A stretch of 64,000 nt of DNA from an uncultured Pelagibacteraceae bacterium (GTDB lineage: Bacteria; Pseudomonadota; Alphaproteobacteria; Pelagibacterales; Pelagibacteraceae): the NCBI GenBank assembly GCA_902572225.1, contig CACGFJ010000003.1:1-64000 (forward strand). The letters are read 5' to 3'. A program made the position numbers and the translations under genes. Below the pieces are notes generated by a model. The model was not told the origin of the DNA, did no database searches, and worked only from the letters and a program-made list of their open reading frames with translations. Within the stretch, counting starts at the first letter, position 1. Each line of letters starts with the position of its first letter. This document shows, in pieces, positions 45,421 to 54,527 of the stretch.

Positions 45421-46398
45421 ATGCTTGATTTTTGCATCATAGGATCGGGAATTTCTGGATCAACGATAGCAAACTTATTAAATAAAAAATATTCCGTTGC
45501 AATTTATGATAAAGCAAGAGGTTATGGTGGAAGAAGTTCATTTAAAAAATACAAAGATAAAGTTGGATTTGATCATGGACTTCAATATATCTCTCCAAAA
45601 TCTAAAAAATTTAAAACATTTACTAATCAACTTATTAAGAAAAAAGTTTTAAAAAAGTGGGAAGGAAATCATTTATTTCTGCATAAAACGGTTAAAGAAA
45701 TTAAAAATCATTTAAAATTAATTGGAACAAAAGGAAACAACTCTATTAGCAAACATTTATTAAAGAAAATTAAATGTAATTTTGAACATGAACTTACAAA
45801 TATAAAGAGATTAAATGATCATTGGGAATTAACATTTAAAAATGATGTAAAACAAATTTGTAAAAATCTTATTTTGACTTGTCCATTTCCTCAAAGTAAG
45901 AAATTAGGACAAAAATATTTAAATAAATCCTATTTAAATCAAAAAGTTAAAATGGATGCTAATTTAACAGTCATGATTGTCTCTAATAAGCTTAAACAAT
46001 CAAATAGTAGTTATTTTTTTAATGATGATATGCTTGGTTGGGCTGCATACGAAAATAGTAAGAAAAGATTTAAATTTAAGTATGATTTATGGACACTTCA
46101 AAGCACATACAAATATGGTAATAAATTCACTAAAGATTATAGAAACAAAAGAAAATACTACACAAATCAACTAGTTAAAAAATTTGAAAAATTAACAAAG
46201 TTAAAAATCAAAAAAATTCATCACTCTAGAATTCATGGCTGGATGTATTCATCAAATTCAAAGCCACTCAAACAATTATCTTTATGGAATAAGTCTTTAA
46301 AATTAGGTTTATGTGGTGATTATTTTGGAGGACCAAGATTAGAAAATGGGTGGCAAAGTGCACACGATTTACACAGTAAAATACGATATGGTAAATAA
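45421..46398 (+). CDS. renalase-like FAD-dependent amine oxidase
   Basis: The 325-residue protein has the FAD motif CIIGSGISGSTIANLL, KARGYGGRSSFKKY and FDHGLQYISP of the renalase/NAD(P)-binding amine oxidase family, and a C-terminal LCGDYFGGPRLENGWQSA FAD-contact segment. It is lysine-rich. Substrate unknown; bacterial renalases oxidise dihydro-NAD isomers, one possibility. The next gene abuts it. Confidence 0.83.
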   Translation: MLDFCIIGSGISGSTIANLLNKKYSVAIYDKARGYGGRSSFKKYKDKVGFDHGLQYISPKSKKFKTFTNQLIKKKVLKKWEGNHLFLHKTVKEIKNHLKLIGTKGNNSISKHLLKKIKCNFEHELTNIKRLNDHWELTFKNDVKQICKNLILTCPFPQSKKLGQKYLNKSYLNQKVKMDANLTVMIVSNKLKQSNSSYFFNDDMLGWAAYENSKKRFKFKYDLWTLQSTYKYGNKFTKDYRNKRKYYTNQLVKKFEKLTKLKIKKIHHSRIHGWMYSSNSKPLKQLSLWNKSLKLGLCGDYFGGPRLENGWQSAHDLHSKIRYGK

Positions 46399-46869
46399 AT
46401 GAAAATTATATTTTCGATAGTAATTTTACTTTTTTCATCATCAATTAGTTTTTCTAAAAATACTGATATTATCCATGACTTTAAAATTACTTTTGATTGT
46501 AAATTAGAAAAAATAATGATCAAAAATAAAGATTTTAATTATCAAACTTTTACTGCAGATAATATTGAGGTAGATAAAAAAAAAGTTTTAAAAGTTGTAG
46601 CAGCACAACCAAGTAAACTTACTATTAATGGTTTATCAGAATTTATAGATACTTATTCAGATATAAGTAAAGACAACGTTAGAATTGCAAAAAATGATAC
46701 CATTTTGTTTAAGAATATAGATAAAGAAAAAAAATATTCAGAGTCAGTATTTTTAAATAGATCAACTGGCGAATTAATTCATGAAGTTACAAAAAATATG
46801 AAAACTAAAGATAATGAAAAATATATTTCTTTCTTTGATTGTAATAATAAATGGAAATCCAATAATTAA
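46399..46869 (+). CDS. exported protein of unknown family
   Basis: The 156-residue protein starts with a signal sequence (MKIIFSIVILLFSSSISFSK) and has two cysteines (TFDCKLEK and FFDCNNKW) near the ends that could pair. No domain recognised. It begins directly after the renalase-like stop; a 94-base gap with no evident structure follows. Confidence 0.65.
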   Translation: MKIIFSIVILLFSSSISFSKNTDIIHDFKITFDCKLEKIMIKNKDFNYQTFTADNIEVDKKKVLKVVAAQPSKLTINGLSEFIDTYSDISKDNVRIAKNDTILFKNIDKEKKYSESVFLNRSTGELIHEVTKNMKTKDNEKYISFFDCNNKWKSNN

Positions 46870-46963
46870 TAATTTTATATATTCACGAAAACCTAAAGTT
46901 TGTGATAAAGTTTATGAATTGAATAATGGATTGATAACGAAAAAAAAAAGCTAATTTAATTTA

Positions 46964-47992
46964 ATGAAAATTTTTAAAAAAACACCTTTTATAATTGCAG
47001 AAGCAGGAGTTAATCATAATGGATCATTTAATAGAGCCATAAAGCTAATAAAAGAAGCTAAAATAACAGGAGCAGATTGTATTAAATTTCAAAATTTTAA
47101 AGCTGCAAAATTAGTTACAAAAAAATCACCAAAACCAAATTATCAAAATAAAAATGTAGGAAAAAAAATTACTCAATATGATATGTTAAAATCTTTAGAA
47201 ATATCGGAGAGTAAATATTTTGATTTGGTAAAAGCATGTAATAAAAATAAAATTATATTTTCATCTACACCTTACAACAAAGATGATGTAATTTTTTTAA
47301 ATAAATTAAATGTTAAATTTTTTAAACTTGCTTCTATACATATATTTGAGCCAGAATTTGTTGAATTTGTAATAAGATTTGATAAGCCAATAATAATATC
47401 AACAGGAATGGCATCAGAAAAAGATGTAAAAATTATTAATGATTTATTTATAAAAAAAAATTTCAAAAAATATTTTTTATTACAATGTACATCGGATTAC
47501 CCAGCTCAAGAAACAGAAGCAAATATAAATGTTCTTGATACATATAAAAAAAAATTCACAACTAATATAGGATATTCAGATCATACCACTAGCAATTTAA
47601 GTTCAATATTAGCATTATCTAAAGGTGCTAAAGTTTTTGAAAAACACTTTACTCTTAACAAAAATCTTCCAGGCCCTGATCATTCTTCTTCCTACGAACC
47701 AAAAGAATTTAAAAAATATGTTAATGATCTTAAGATTTGTTTTAAAATTTTAGGATCTGATAAAAAAAAAATTACAAATAGAGAAAAATTAAATTTTAAG
47801 TTAATGCGTAGGTCTTTAGTATCAACTAAAAAAATTGACAAGGGAGAGATTATAAGTTTTAAAAAATTAGAATATAAAAGACCTTTGCAAAATAATATTA
47901 TTCCATCATATGAAAAATTATTAAAAGGAAAACTTAAAGCTAAAAGAAATATTTTGCCAGGTGAGTTTTTGAAAAAAAACAACACAATATGA
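46964..47992 (+). CDS. neuB: N-acetylneuraminate synthase family protein
   Basis: The 342-residue protein has FIIAEAGVNHNGSF, DCIKFQNF, FSSTPYN, IISTGMAS, LLQCTSDYPA and GYSDHTTS of sialic-acid-type synthases, and a C-terminal SAF (antifreeze-like) domain starting near residue 280 (RRSLVSTKKIDKGE). It condenses a hexosamine derivative with phosphoenolpyruvate to form a nonulosonic acid (neuraminic, legionaminic or pseudaminic type). No neuA/neuC homologue is in the window. The lysine content is high. Confidence 0.88.
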   Translation: MKIFKKTPFIIAEAGVNHNGSFNRAIKLIKEAKITGADCIKFQNFKAAKLVTKKSPKPNYQNKNVGKKITQYDMLKSLEISESKYFDLVKACNKNKIIFSSTPYNKDDVIFLNKLNVKFFKLASIHIFEPEFVEFVIRFDKPIIISTGMASEKDVKIINDLFIKKNFKKYFLLQCTSDYPAQETEANINVLDTYKKKFTTNIGYSDHTTSNLSSILALSKGAKVFEKHFTLNKNLPGPDHSSSYEPKEFKKYVNDLKICFKILGSDKKKITNREKLNFKLMRRSLVSTKKIDKGEIISFKKLEYKRPLQNNIIPSYEKLLKGKLKAKRNILPGEFLKKNNTI

Positions 47993-48633
47993 TGAAAGTT
48001 TTATTTCTTACGAGAAAAAAGATTAAATATAATAAGAATATTTATAATTTAATAAAAAAAAAATTTAAACATGTTGAGGTATTTTATTCAAATGAAATTG
48101 GTCAAAAACTACCAAAAAAATTTTTAAAATCTTATGATTTTATTTTTTCATATAGAAGTTATATAATATTAAAAAAAAATATTCTTAAAAAAGTTAAAAT
48201 TAATGCTATAAATTTTCATCCTGCACCTCCAAACTTAAGAGGATTTGCACCCGCATCTTTTGCTATTTTAAAAAAATTAAAGAATTATGGATCTACAATA
48301 CATACTATGAATGAAAAGATAGATAATGGTGAAATTTTAGATGTGCGTTTGTTTAAAATAAAAAAAAATATAAATATTTCTTTGCTATTAAAAGAAACTT
48401 ATCAAAATCAATTAACTCAAATCAAAATTTTTTTTAAAAATTTTAAATTTTATCAAAGAAATAAAGTAAATTTTAAATGGTCAAAAAAAATAAATTACAA
48501 AAAAGATATAGATAAAATCATGTATATTAAAAATTCTTATTCAAAAGATAAAATAAATCGAATAATAAAAGCAACAAAAATAGGTAAATTTAAACCATAT
48601 AAAATTGAAAGTGGAAAAAAAATTTATTTCTAG
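47989..48633 (+). CDS. formyltransferase family protein
   Basis: The 214-residue protein has the formyltransferase motifs INFHPAPPNLRGFAPASFAI with the catalytic histidine, STIHTMNEKIDNGEIL with the catalytic aspartate, as in methionyl-tRNA formyltransferase and sugar N-formyltransferases. It lacks the C-terminal tRNA-binding domain of Fmt. Overlap with neuB suggests it formylates a sugar, possibly the nonulosonic acid. Start at 47989 or 47992 (ATGATG). Confidence 0.8.
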   Translation: MMKVLFLTRKKIKYNKNIYNLIKKKFKHVEVFYSNEIGQKLPKKFLKSYDFIFSYRSYIILKKNILKKVKINAINFHPAPPNLRGFAPASFAILKKLKNYGSTIHTMNEKIDNGEILDVRLFKIKKNINISLLLKETYQNQLTQIKIFFKNFKFYQRNKVNFKWSKKINYKKDIDKIMYIKNSYSKDKINRIIKATKIGKFKPYKIESGKKIYF

Positions 48634-48711
48634 ATTAATTAAATAAAATATGGAATTACTTCAGCCCTTACTGAATATATGATTGAAGTAAATCGTGTAT
48701 CAAAATTAGAG

Positions 48712-48721
48712 TCTAGCTAGA
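48712..48721. repeat. 10-bp perfect palindrome near convergent ends
   Basis: TCTAGCTAGA reads the same on both strands. It lies in the 98-base space between the formyltransferase stop and the M24 stop, which converge here. No T tract follows, so a terminator is uncertain; the region otherwise holds no frame of note. Confidence 0.3.
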
Positions 48722-48731
48722 GCCTAGCGCC

Positions 48732-49883
48732 CTAAAGCACCACTAAATCAAGTTTTTGTTTCCCTAATCTCTCGTTGCCATCTTCTGTAACTAAATACGT
48801 TTCTCCTAGATTCATCGCTAATTGACTTTCAGAATCCATCAATATCATGTGCATGAAGAAGATGTTGCCTGGTTCAATGCAGTAAGGATTACCCGTGTAA
48901 AGCATTGGCCAATCCATCCAGTTTGGAGAAAATGTTGCTCCTAATGAGTACCCACATGCATTCATTCTTGAATTTTTAAATCCATGATCATCAAAAGTTT
49001 TTGCATGAACATCAAAAACTTCTCCAATTTTATTTCCAGGTTTTAATTTATTTTCACAATTTGTAAGAGCCTCAACGCATGCTTCATGCATTTTATGATG
49101 TTTCGGATCTGCTTTTCCTATGGGTATTGTTCTAAACATCGCTGAATGATAGTGCCTATAAGTTCCAGCCCATTCAATAGTTAACTGATCTTGATTATTA
49201 AGTATTTGTTTTTCTGCTTGATATCGACAGAGTAGGGCATTTTTCCCAGACCCTATAATAAATTCATTTGCAGGATAATCCCCACCTCCCTCAAATATAA
49301 CTCTGTTCATTTCAGCTAAAATTTTAGACTCACTTACTCCTGCTTTTGCATACTTCCAAACTTCATCCAAAGCCTTGTCAGCTAAATTTGCTGCTTTTTT
49401 AACATAACTAATTTCTTCATCAGATTTAATTACTCTTAATTTTGTAATTAGTTCTGATTTATCTTCGATTGAGCAATAGTTTTGTAATACTGTGTTAAGT
49501 CTTAATGCATTTCTTCCTGTAAGACCGTATGCTTCATATTCGACACCAATTTTTTTTCCTTTTAAATTTAAATTATCTAAAATTATTTTGAGATCATCAG
49601 CAGGATTGGCACCATCTTTATCAACCCAAATTCTTATATCACTTATATTAGATGTGTTTTGAGCTTGTCTTAGATCGGGGGCTCTAGTTAATAATATTAT
49701 ATTACCTTTTTGATCTAAAACTAATGCTTGAAAAAAAACATATCCGAAGGTGTCGTAGCCAGTGAGCCAATACATAGACTCTTGTCTAAACATAATAAGT
49801 GCATCTACACCCTCATTTTTCATAGAGTTCAGTGTCTTTTCTTTTCTATTTGAGAATTCTTCTTTACTAAAATGAAGACCCAT
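48732..49883 (-). CDS. M24 family creatinase-like protein
   Basis: The 383-residue pita-bread protein has the creatinase-like N-terminal domain (NSMKNEGVDALIMFRQESMYWLTGY) and an M24 catalytic fold. Where metallopeptidases have DxG..YxxD..RT ligands, this has IEWAGTYRHYHSAMFRT, with alanine replacing the second aspartate, as I recall for metal-free creatinase. It is therefore more likely a small-molecule hydrolase (creatine- or ectoine-type) than an aminopeptidase. Its start overlaps the stop of the hydratase gene. Confidence 0.8.
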   Translation of the reverse strand: MGLHFSKEEFSNRKEKTLNSMKNEGVDALIMFRQESMYWLTGYDTFGYVFFQALVLDQKGNIILLTRAPDLRQAQNTSNISDIRIWVDKDGANPADDLKIILDNLNLKGKKIGVEYEAYGLTGRNALRLNTVLQNYCSIEDKSELITKLRVIKSDEEISYVKKAANLADKALDEVWKYAKAGVSESKILAEMNRVIFEGGGDYPANEFIIGSGKNALLCRYQAEKQILNNQDQLTIEWAGTYRHYHSAMFRTIPIGKADPKHHKMHEACVEALTNCENKLKPGNKIGEVFDVHAKTFDDHGFKNSRMNACGYSLGATFSPNWMDWPMLYTGNPYCIEPGNIFFMHMILMDSESQLAMNLGETYLVTEDGNERLGKQKLDLVVL

Positions 49884-50656
49884 TAACGAATGTTAACACT
49901 AACAGAACCGATTTTATCAACTGTTCCTTTGTATAATCCTTTTCCTTTAAATGGAACTACTCCCACAGTTGAACCTGTGAAAACATAAAAATCTTTATTT
50001 AATTTTATCTTTTCTTTCTTAACTTTATTTAAAACAAATCTTAAAGAATTTAATGGGTTAATATAAACAATATTTGTATTACCATTTACTTTTACTCCAT
50101 TTTTCTTACTAACTAATGATGTTTTTAAATTATTTAAGTTTAATTTTTTAAATTTTGTTTTTCTTCCAACAACAAATTTGATGTTAAATCCAAAATCCCC
50201 ACAAATGTCTCCTAAATATGTAAATTTTTTATTTCTTTGTCTAAATCCAACTATTTCAAAACAAGGCCCCATAAATTTAATAAATTTAGTGACATTTGAT
50301 TTTGTGACTTTTCCTTTAAAATCAAAGAAAGATTTCTTAATAAAATAATAAACTTCAACCTCTATACCTTTAGTGTGTTGGTTTATTTTTACTTTTTGAC
50401 CGGATTTAACTAATCTTTTTTTAAATACTTTTGCTGTAAAAGGTTCTTTTTCTTTTAATTTTTTTAAAGCTTGAATTCCAGTTCCACCAGCTTTTATTCC
50501 AATTGTTTCATCTTTAATTTGATCTTCACACAATTTTCTAAGTTTGTTGGCTAAATTAATATTTTTACAATATTTTACTGGGATAGGATTGATGACTGTA
50601 TTTGTGTTGTAAGCTTTTACAAGTCTTCCAGCGATACGTTCAATTTCATTTTTCAT
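49883..50656 (-). CDS. MhpD-type 2-keto-4-pentenoate hydratase family protein
   Basis: The 257-residue protein resembles hydratase/decarboxylase family members: GIKAGGTGIQALKKL, EVEVYYFIKKSFFDF, and C-terminal GSTVGVVPFKGKGLYKGTVDKIGSVSV, which is the GSxxxxxPV-like segment. The family includes 2-oxopent-4-enoate hydratase and 4-oxalocrotonate decarboxylase. The N-terminal half is atypically lysine-rich and diverged, so family assignment is moderate. Confidence 0.72.
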   Translation of the reverse strand: MKNEIERIAGRLVKAYNTNTVINPIPVKYCKNINLANKLRKLCEDQIKDETIGIKAGGTGIQALKKLKEKEPFTAKVFKKRLVKSGQKVKINQHTKGIEVEVYYFIKKSFFDFKGKVTKSNVTKFIKFMGPCFEIVGFRQRNKKFTYLGDICGDFGFNIKFVVGRKTKFKKLNLNNLKTSLVSKKNGVKVNGNTNIVYINPLNSLRFVLNKVKKEKIKLNKDFYVFTGSTVGVVPFKGKGLYKGTVDKIGSVSVNIR

Positions 50657-50665
50657 AGCCAGAAC

Positions 50666-51454
50666 TTATTGAAGAATGCTCATAGGATCAAGTCTAGTTT
50701 GAAACCAATTTATCCTAAAATCTAAATGAGGCCCGGTTGATCTTCCAGTGGATCCAACAGTTCCAATAATTTCTCCTTGTTTAACTTCATCACCAACTTT
50801 AACCATTACATTCTCAAGGTGTGAATATATCGTTGAAATTCCGTGTCCGTGATCCATTATTACAGTACCACCTGTATAATAAAGATCATCTTCCGCCATT
50901 GTGACTATTCCAGTTCCAGATGATTTAATTTTAGTTCCTTGTTTAGCTGCAATATCAATTCCATAGTGAGGCCATTTTGGTTTACCATTAAGAATTCTTT
51001 GGCTACCGTAAACTCCACTAATTATCCCTTTAACTGGCATAATAAATTGTTCAGTAAAGAAAGTTAAATCTGAATTTATGGCTCTTGCTTTTCCAATTCT
51101 TCCATTTTCTTCTTTAATCCTTTTATAAACAGACTCTGGTGGTGTAACTTTATTTTCAGGAAGACCATCAATTCTTTGAATATTATATTTTCTCTTAAAA
51201 ACTTTTTTTATAATTCTATTTTTTTTACCATTATTTATTTCAGTAATAGCTACATCAAATTTTCGATCTCTATCTATACCAAATACAAAATATCCATCTT
51301 CGGATACCTTAACTTGCGTTTTATCTACAAATACCTTTGATCCAGCTTCTGCTTTACCTAAAATAAAATGTCCTTGTAAAAATTTACCTTGAAACTCTAA
51401 AGCATGAGAGTGTGTAGAAAATATAATTGCTAAAAAAAGCAACAATTTTTTCAT
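50666..51454 (-). CDS. M23 family peptidase (LytM-type), exported
   Basis: I start at the ATG at 51454 (MKKLLLFLAIIFSTHSHA), which gives a standard signal peptide and overlaps the SDR stop. The 262-residue protein ends in an M23 domain with HYGIDIAAKQGT (first zinc ligands), VIMDHGHGISTIYSHL and STGRSTGPHLDFRI (H-x-D/E-type). It cleaves peptidoglycan peptide bridges in the periplasm; a cell-division or turnover role is usual. Confidence 0.88.
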   Translation of the reverse strand: MKKLLLFLAIIFSTHSHALEFQGKFLQGHFILGKAEAGSKVFVDKTQVKVSEDGYFVFGIDRDRKFDVAITEINNGKKNRIIKKVFKRKYNIQRIDGLPENKVTPPESVYKRIKEENGRIGKARAINSDLTFFTEQFIMPVKGIISGVYGSQRILNGKPKWPHYGIDIAAKQGTKIKSSGTGIVTMAEDDLYYTGGTVIMDHGHGISTIYSHLENVMVKVGDEVKQGEIIGTVGSTGRSTGPHLDFRINWFQTRLDPMSILQ

Positions 51455-52212
51455 TATTTTGCTGTCCAACCCCCATCAATTACAATTGATGTTCCAGTTA
51501 TCATACTTGCTGCATCTGAAGCTAAAAAACATACTGCTGTAGCCACATCAGACTCTGTTGCAACTTTTCCCATGGGTATATTACTTAAAGCTAGTTGTTT
51601 AAATTTTTTATTTTTAAAGAATTTTTTAACCATTGGAGTTTCAACAAATGTAGGTGCAACTGTATTTACTCTGATATTTTTTGTTGCAAGTTCAACTCCC
51701 ATCCCTTTTGTTAATCCCTCAATTCCAAATTTTGTCATGTTATAAATATTTCTACCTGACATACCGACATGTCCTAATTGTGAGGACATATTAATTATAG
51801 ATCCACCTTTTTTTTTATTTTTTAACATTTTTAGGACTACTAATTGTGCAACATTGAATGCTGCTTTCATATTTAAATCTACAAGATAATTCATACTTGT
51901 TTGTTTTATTTTTTCGAAAGGCTCAGGAATGTTTGTACCTGCATTATTTACAAGTATATCGATCTTCTTAATTTTTTTTAATTTAGAAGAAAGATCTTCA
52001 TAATCCATAATATCACAGGTTATTTTAGTTAATTTTCCTTTAACTTTTTTTATATCTTTTTGAAGTTTATCAAGATCAGAAGCAGTTCTGCTCACTCCAA
52101 TTATTGTTGCACCAGCTTCTGCAAGTGCAATAGAACATGCTCTACCAATACCTTTCCCCGCACCAGTAACTAAAGCAACTTTATTTTTTAAATTAATTTT
52201 TTTTAAATACAT
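51454..52212 (-). CDS. short-chain dehydrogenase/reductase
   Basis: The 252-residue classical SDR has VTGAGKGIGRACSIAL, NNAGTNIPEP, MSSQLGH and the active-site YNMTK motif (NIYNMTKFG), and an FETPMVKKFF-like loop. It resembles gluconate 5-dehydrogenase/3-oxoacyl reductase types; the substrate cannot be read. It sits between TerC and the M23 gene with no gaps. Confidence 0.9.
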   Translation of the reverse strand: MYLKKINLKNKVALVTGAGKGIGRACSIALAEAGATIIGVSRTASDLDKLQKDIKKVKGKLTKITCDIMDYEDLSSKLKKIKKIDILVNNAGTNIPEPFEKIKQTSMNYLVDLNMKAAFNVAQLVVLKMLKNKKKGGSIINMSSQLGHVGMSGRNIYNMTKFGIEGLTKGMGVELATKNIRVNTVAPTFVETPMVKKFFKNKKFKQLALSNIPMGKVATESDVATAVCFLASDAASMITGTSIVIDGGWTAK

Positions 52213-52791
52213 TTATAAAAATAGTTTTACGTCTGTATATATTAGCTCTATTGCAACAAATAATATTGCTAATAATCCAACCCATCCTATCCATTTATAC
52301 TTTTTAATCCAGCCAGATATCAATGTTGCTGCAGTAGCCATTAAAACTATTGATAAAACTAAACCAAATATCAATAACATGTAATGATCTCTAGCCGCTC
52401 CCGCTACTCCTAATACATTATCTAAACTCATTGTTACATCTGCTAGAATTACAGTTGTTATTGCCTTCATGAATGAACTGTTATCAACTTTTTTGATATT
52501 TTCTTCAGCATTACTATTAATTTTAATTACATCTTCATAAAGTCTGTAACATATATAAAGTAGTAATATTCCACCTATAAGTCTAAGTCCTGTGATTTGT
52601 AATAGATAAGCAGTTATTAGTGTAAATATAATTCTTAAAACTACCGCTGCTCCAATTCCCCAAAAAATAATTTTTTTTCTTTGCTCGGTTGGAAATTGAG
52701 AAGCAACCATTCCAATTATAATTGCATTGTCTCCTGCTAAAACTAAATCGATAAAAACTATTTGAAAAAAAATTACTATTTGTTCGGTCAT
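52213..52791 (-). CDS. TerC family integral membrane protein
   Basis: The 192-residue protein has about seven helices with the TerC hallmark acidic motifs VLAGDNAIIIGMVA in helix 1 and ADVTMSLDNVLGVAG in helix 4, as in YjbE/Alx manganese exporters. It likely exports Mn2+ or another cation. It overlaps the GMC gene stop by four bases. Confidence 0.88.
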   Translation of the reverse strand: MTEQIVIFFQIVFIDLVLAGDNAIIIGMVASQFPTEQRKKIIFWGIGAAVVLRIIFTLITAYLLQITGLRLIGGILLLYICYRLYEDVIKINSNAEENIKKVDNSSFMKAITTVILADVTMSLDNVLGVAGAARDHYMLLIFGLVLSIVLMATAATLISGWIKKYKWIGWVGLLAILFVAIELIYTDVKLFL

Positions 52792-54392
52792 CTTCTACTA
52801 TCCTCAATTATCATATCAGCTGCTTTTTCCGCAATCATTATTGTCGGTGCATTTGTGTTTCCTGATGTGATATGAGGCATAACAGAGGCATCTACAACCC
52901 TTAAATTTTCTAGTCCGTGAGCGACTAATCGATCGTTAACAACAGCATTTTCATCTTTACCCATTCTACAAGTACTTACTGGATGGAAAATTGTATTCGC
53001 AAATTTTCCAGCTTCTGTTGCTAATTCTTCATTATCTGTAATATTGATTCCCGGTCTAAGCTCTTCAGGTTGGTAATCTTTATAAGCTTTAGACTCCATA
53101 ACAATTTTTCTTACAATCTTTAAAGCTTTTCCAGCAATTTCACGATCTTCATCAGTTGATAAATAATTCATTTTTATTTTTGGTGAAACTCTGGTGTCTG
53201 GAGATTTTAATTCTATAGACCCTCTACTTGTTGGTCTTACATTTGTAATTGTTGGAGTGAACGCTGGAAATTTATGTAAAGCTGATTTTCCTAAAAGATC
53301 GGTACTTGCTGGTGAAATATGAAATTGAAGATTTGGAGTTTCTAAATGTTGATCACTTTTAACAAAACCACAAACATAACTAGCACCAACTGTTAGAGGT
53401 CCTTTTCTTAAGAGAAGAAACTTTAAACCAGATAACATTTTTTTAGTAAAGCTGTAGTAAATATCATTTAAAGTTTCTAAATTTTTAATCTTGTAAACAG
53501 GTCTTAGCATTAAATGATCAGTTAGATTTCTCCCAACTCCTTGATGATCTTTTAATACATTAATATTATTTTCTTTTAGAAGTTCTCCTGGACCAATTCC
53601 TGAAGCTTGTAATATATGAGGCGAACCAATTGTGCCTGCGCTTAATATAATTTCTTTATTAGTTTCAACAGAAAATTCTTTTCCATCAATCCAATAATTT
53701 ACTTTTTTTGCTATATTATTTTCAAATTCTATATTTTTAATATGTGCTTTAGTTATAATTTTTAGATTTTTTCTACGCTTCACTGGATTTAAATAACCTA
53801 CAGCTGTACTACATCTAAAGCCATTTTTAATTGTAAAGGGGAAGTATCCCATACCTTCATTATCACCGTTGTTAAAATCATCAGTTCTTTTGTAACCATG
53901 CTCTTCAGCAGCTTCTAAAAATAGATCAAGAACTTTAAATGTTGCTCTAATTTTCTCGACTGCAATTGGTCCTCCAGAACCATGAAATTCATTTTCTCCA
54001 AATTGAAAATCTTCAGATTTTTTAAAATATGGCAGAACATCATCCCATGACCAACCAACATTACCTAATTGTCTCCAATAATTATAATCATTCGATTGAC
54101 CTCTAATATAGAGCATTCCATTAATCGATGAGCTTCCTCCAAGTGTTTTGCCTCTAGGATAAACCATTTGTCTGTTATCGCAGTTTGGTTCTTTTTCTGT
54201 ATTAAAACACCAGTCGGTATCTGGATTGTGCATAGTTTTAAAATAACCTCCTGGGATATGGATCCAAGGATTGGTATCTTTTCCTCCAGCCTCAAGTAAA
54301 AGAACTTTAGCGTCAGGATTTGCTGTTAATCTATTAGCTAAAACACATCCTGCGGATCCTGCACCAATAATTATGTAATCAAATTTATCCAT
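52788..54392 (-). CDS. GMC family oxidoreductase, choline-dehydrogenase-like
   Basis: The 534-residue protein has DYIIIGAGSAGCVLANRL, PRGKTLGGSSSINGMLYIRG, ILSAGTIGSPHILQASGIGP and the C-terminal HPVSTCRMG with the catalytic histidine. This matches BetA-type dehydrogenases that oxidise choline or other alcohols with FAD. Divergent 135 bases from a TRAP transporter binding-protein gene. Choline is a plausible but unproven substrate. Confidence 0.9.
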   Translation of the reverse strand: MDKFDYIIIGAGSAGCVLANRLTANPDAKVLLLEAGGKDTNPWIHIPGGYFKTMHNPDTDWCFNTEKEPNCDNRQMVYPRGKTLGGSSSINGMLYIRGQSNDYNYWRQLGNVGWSWDDVLPYFKKSEDFQFGENEFHGSGGPIAVEKIRATFKVLDLFLEAAEEHGYKRTDDFNNGDNEGMGYFPFTIKNGFRCSTAVGYLNPVKRRKNLKIITKAHIKNIEFENNIAKKVNYWIDGKEFSVETNKEIILSAGTIGSPHILQASGIGPGELLKENNINVLKDHQGVGRNLTDHLMLRPVYKIKNLETLNDIYYSFTKKMLSGLKFLLLRKGPLTVGASYVCGFVKSDQHLETPNLQFHISPASTDLLGKSALHKFPAFTPTITNVRPTSRGSIELKSPDTRVSPKIKMNYLSTDEDREIAGKALKIVRKIVMESKAYKDYQPEELRPGINITDNEELATEAGKFANTIFHPVSTCRMGKDENAVVNDRLVAHGLENLRVVDASVMPHITSGNTNAPTIMIAEKAADMIIEDSRR

Positions 54393-54527
54393 ATTTTTTA
54401 TAAATAATCTTTAATGAATATTTAATGATTTTAAACATTTTTCTCATAAAAACGTCGAAATGACACTTGTATGTGGCTTTGATTTTTGAGAGGATCTTAA
54501 CATTATAAATAAAAAGAGAGGGATATA

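Noticed and set aside
48634-48731. Small gene or terminator between formyltransferase and M24 gene
   Set aside because: The only ATG frame ends after about ten codons, and the palindrome has no T tract.
54393-54527. Riboswitch upstream of the TRAP receptor gene
   Set aside because: The 135-base gap shows no long-stem structure or known aptamer core that I could recognise.
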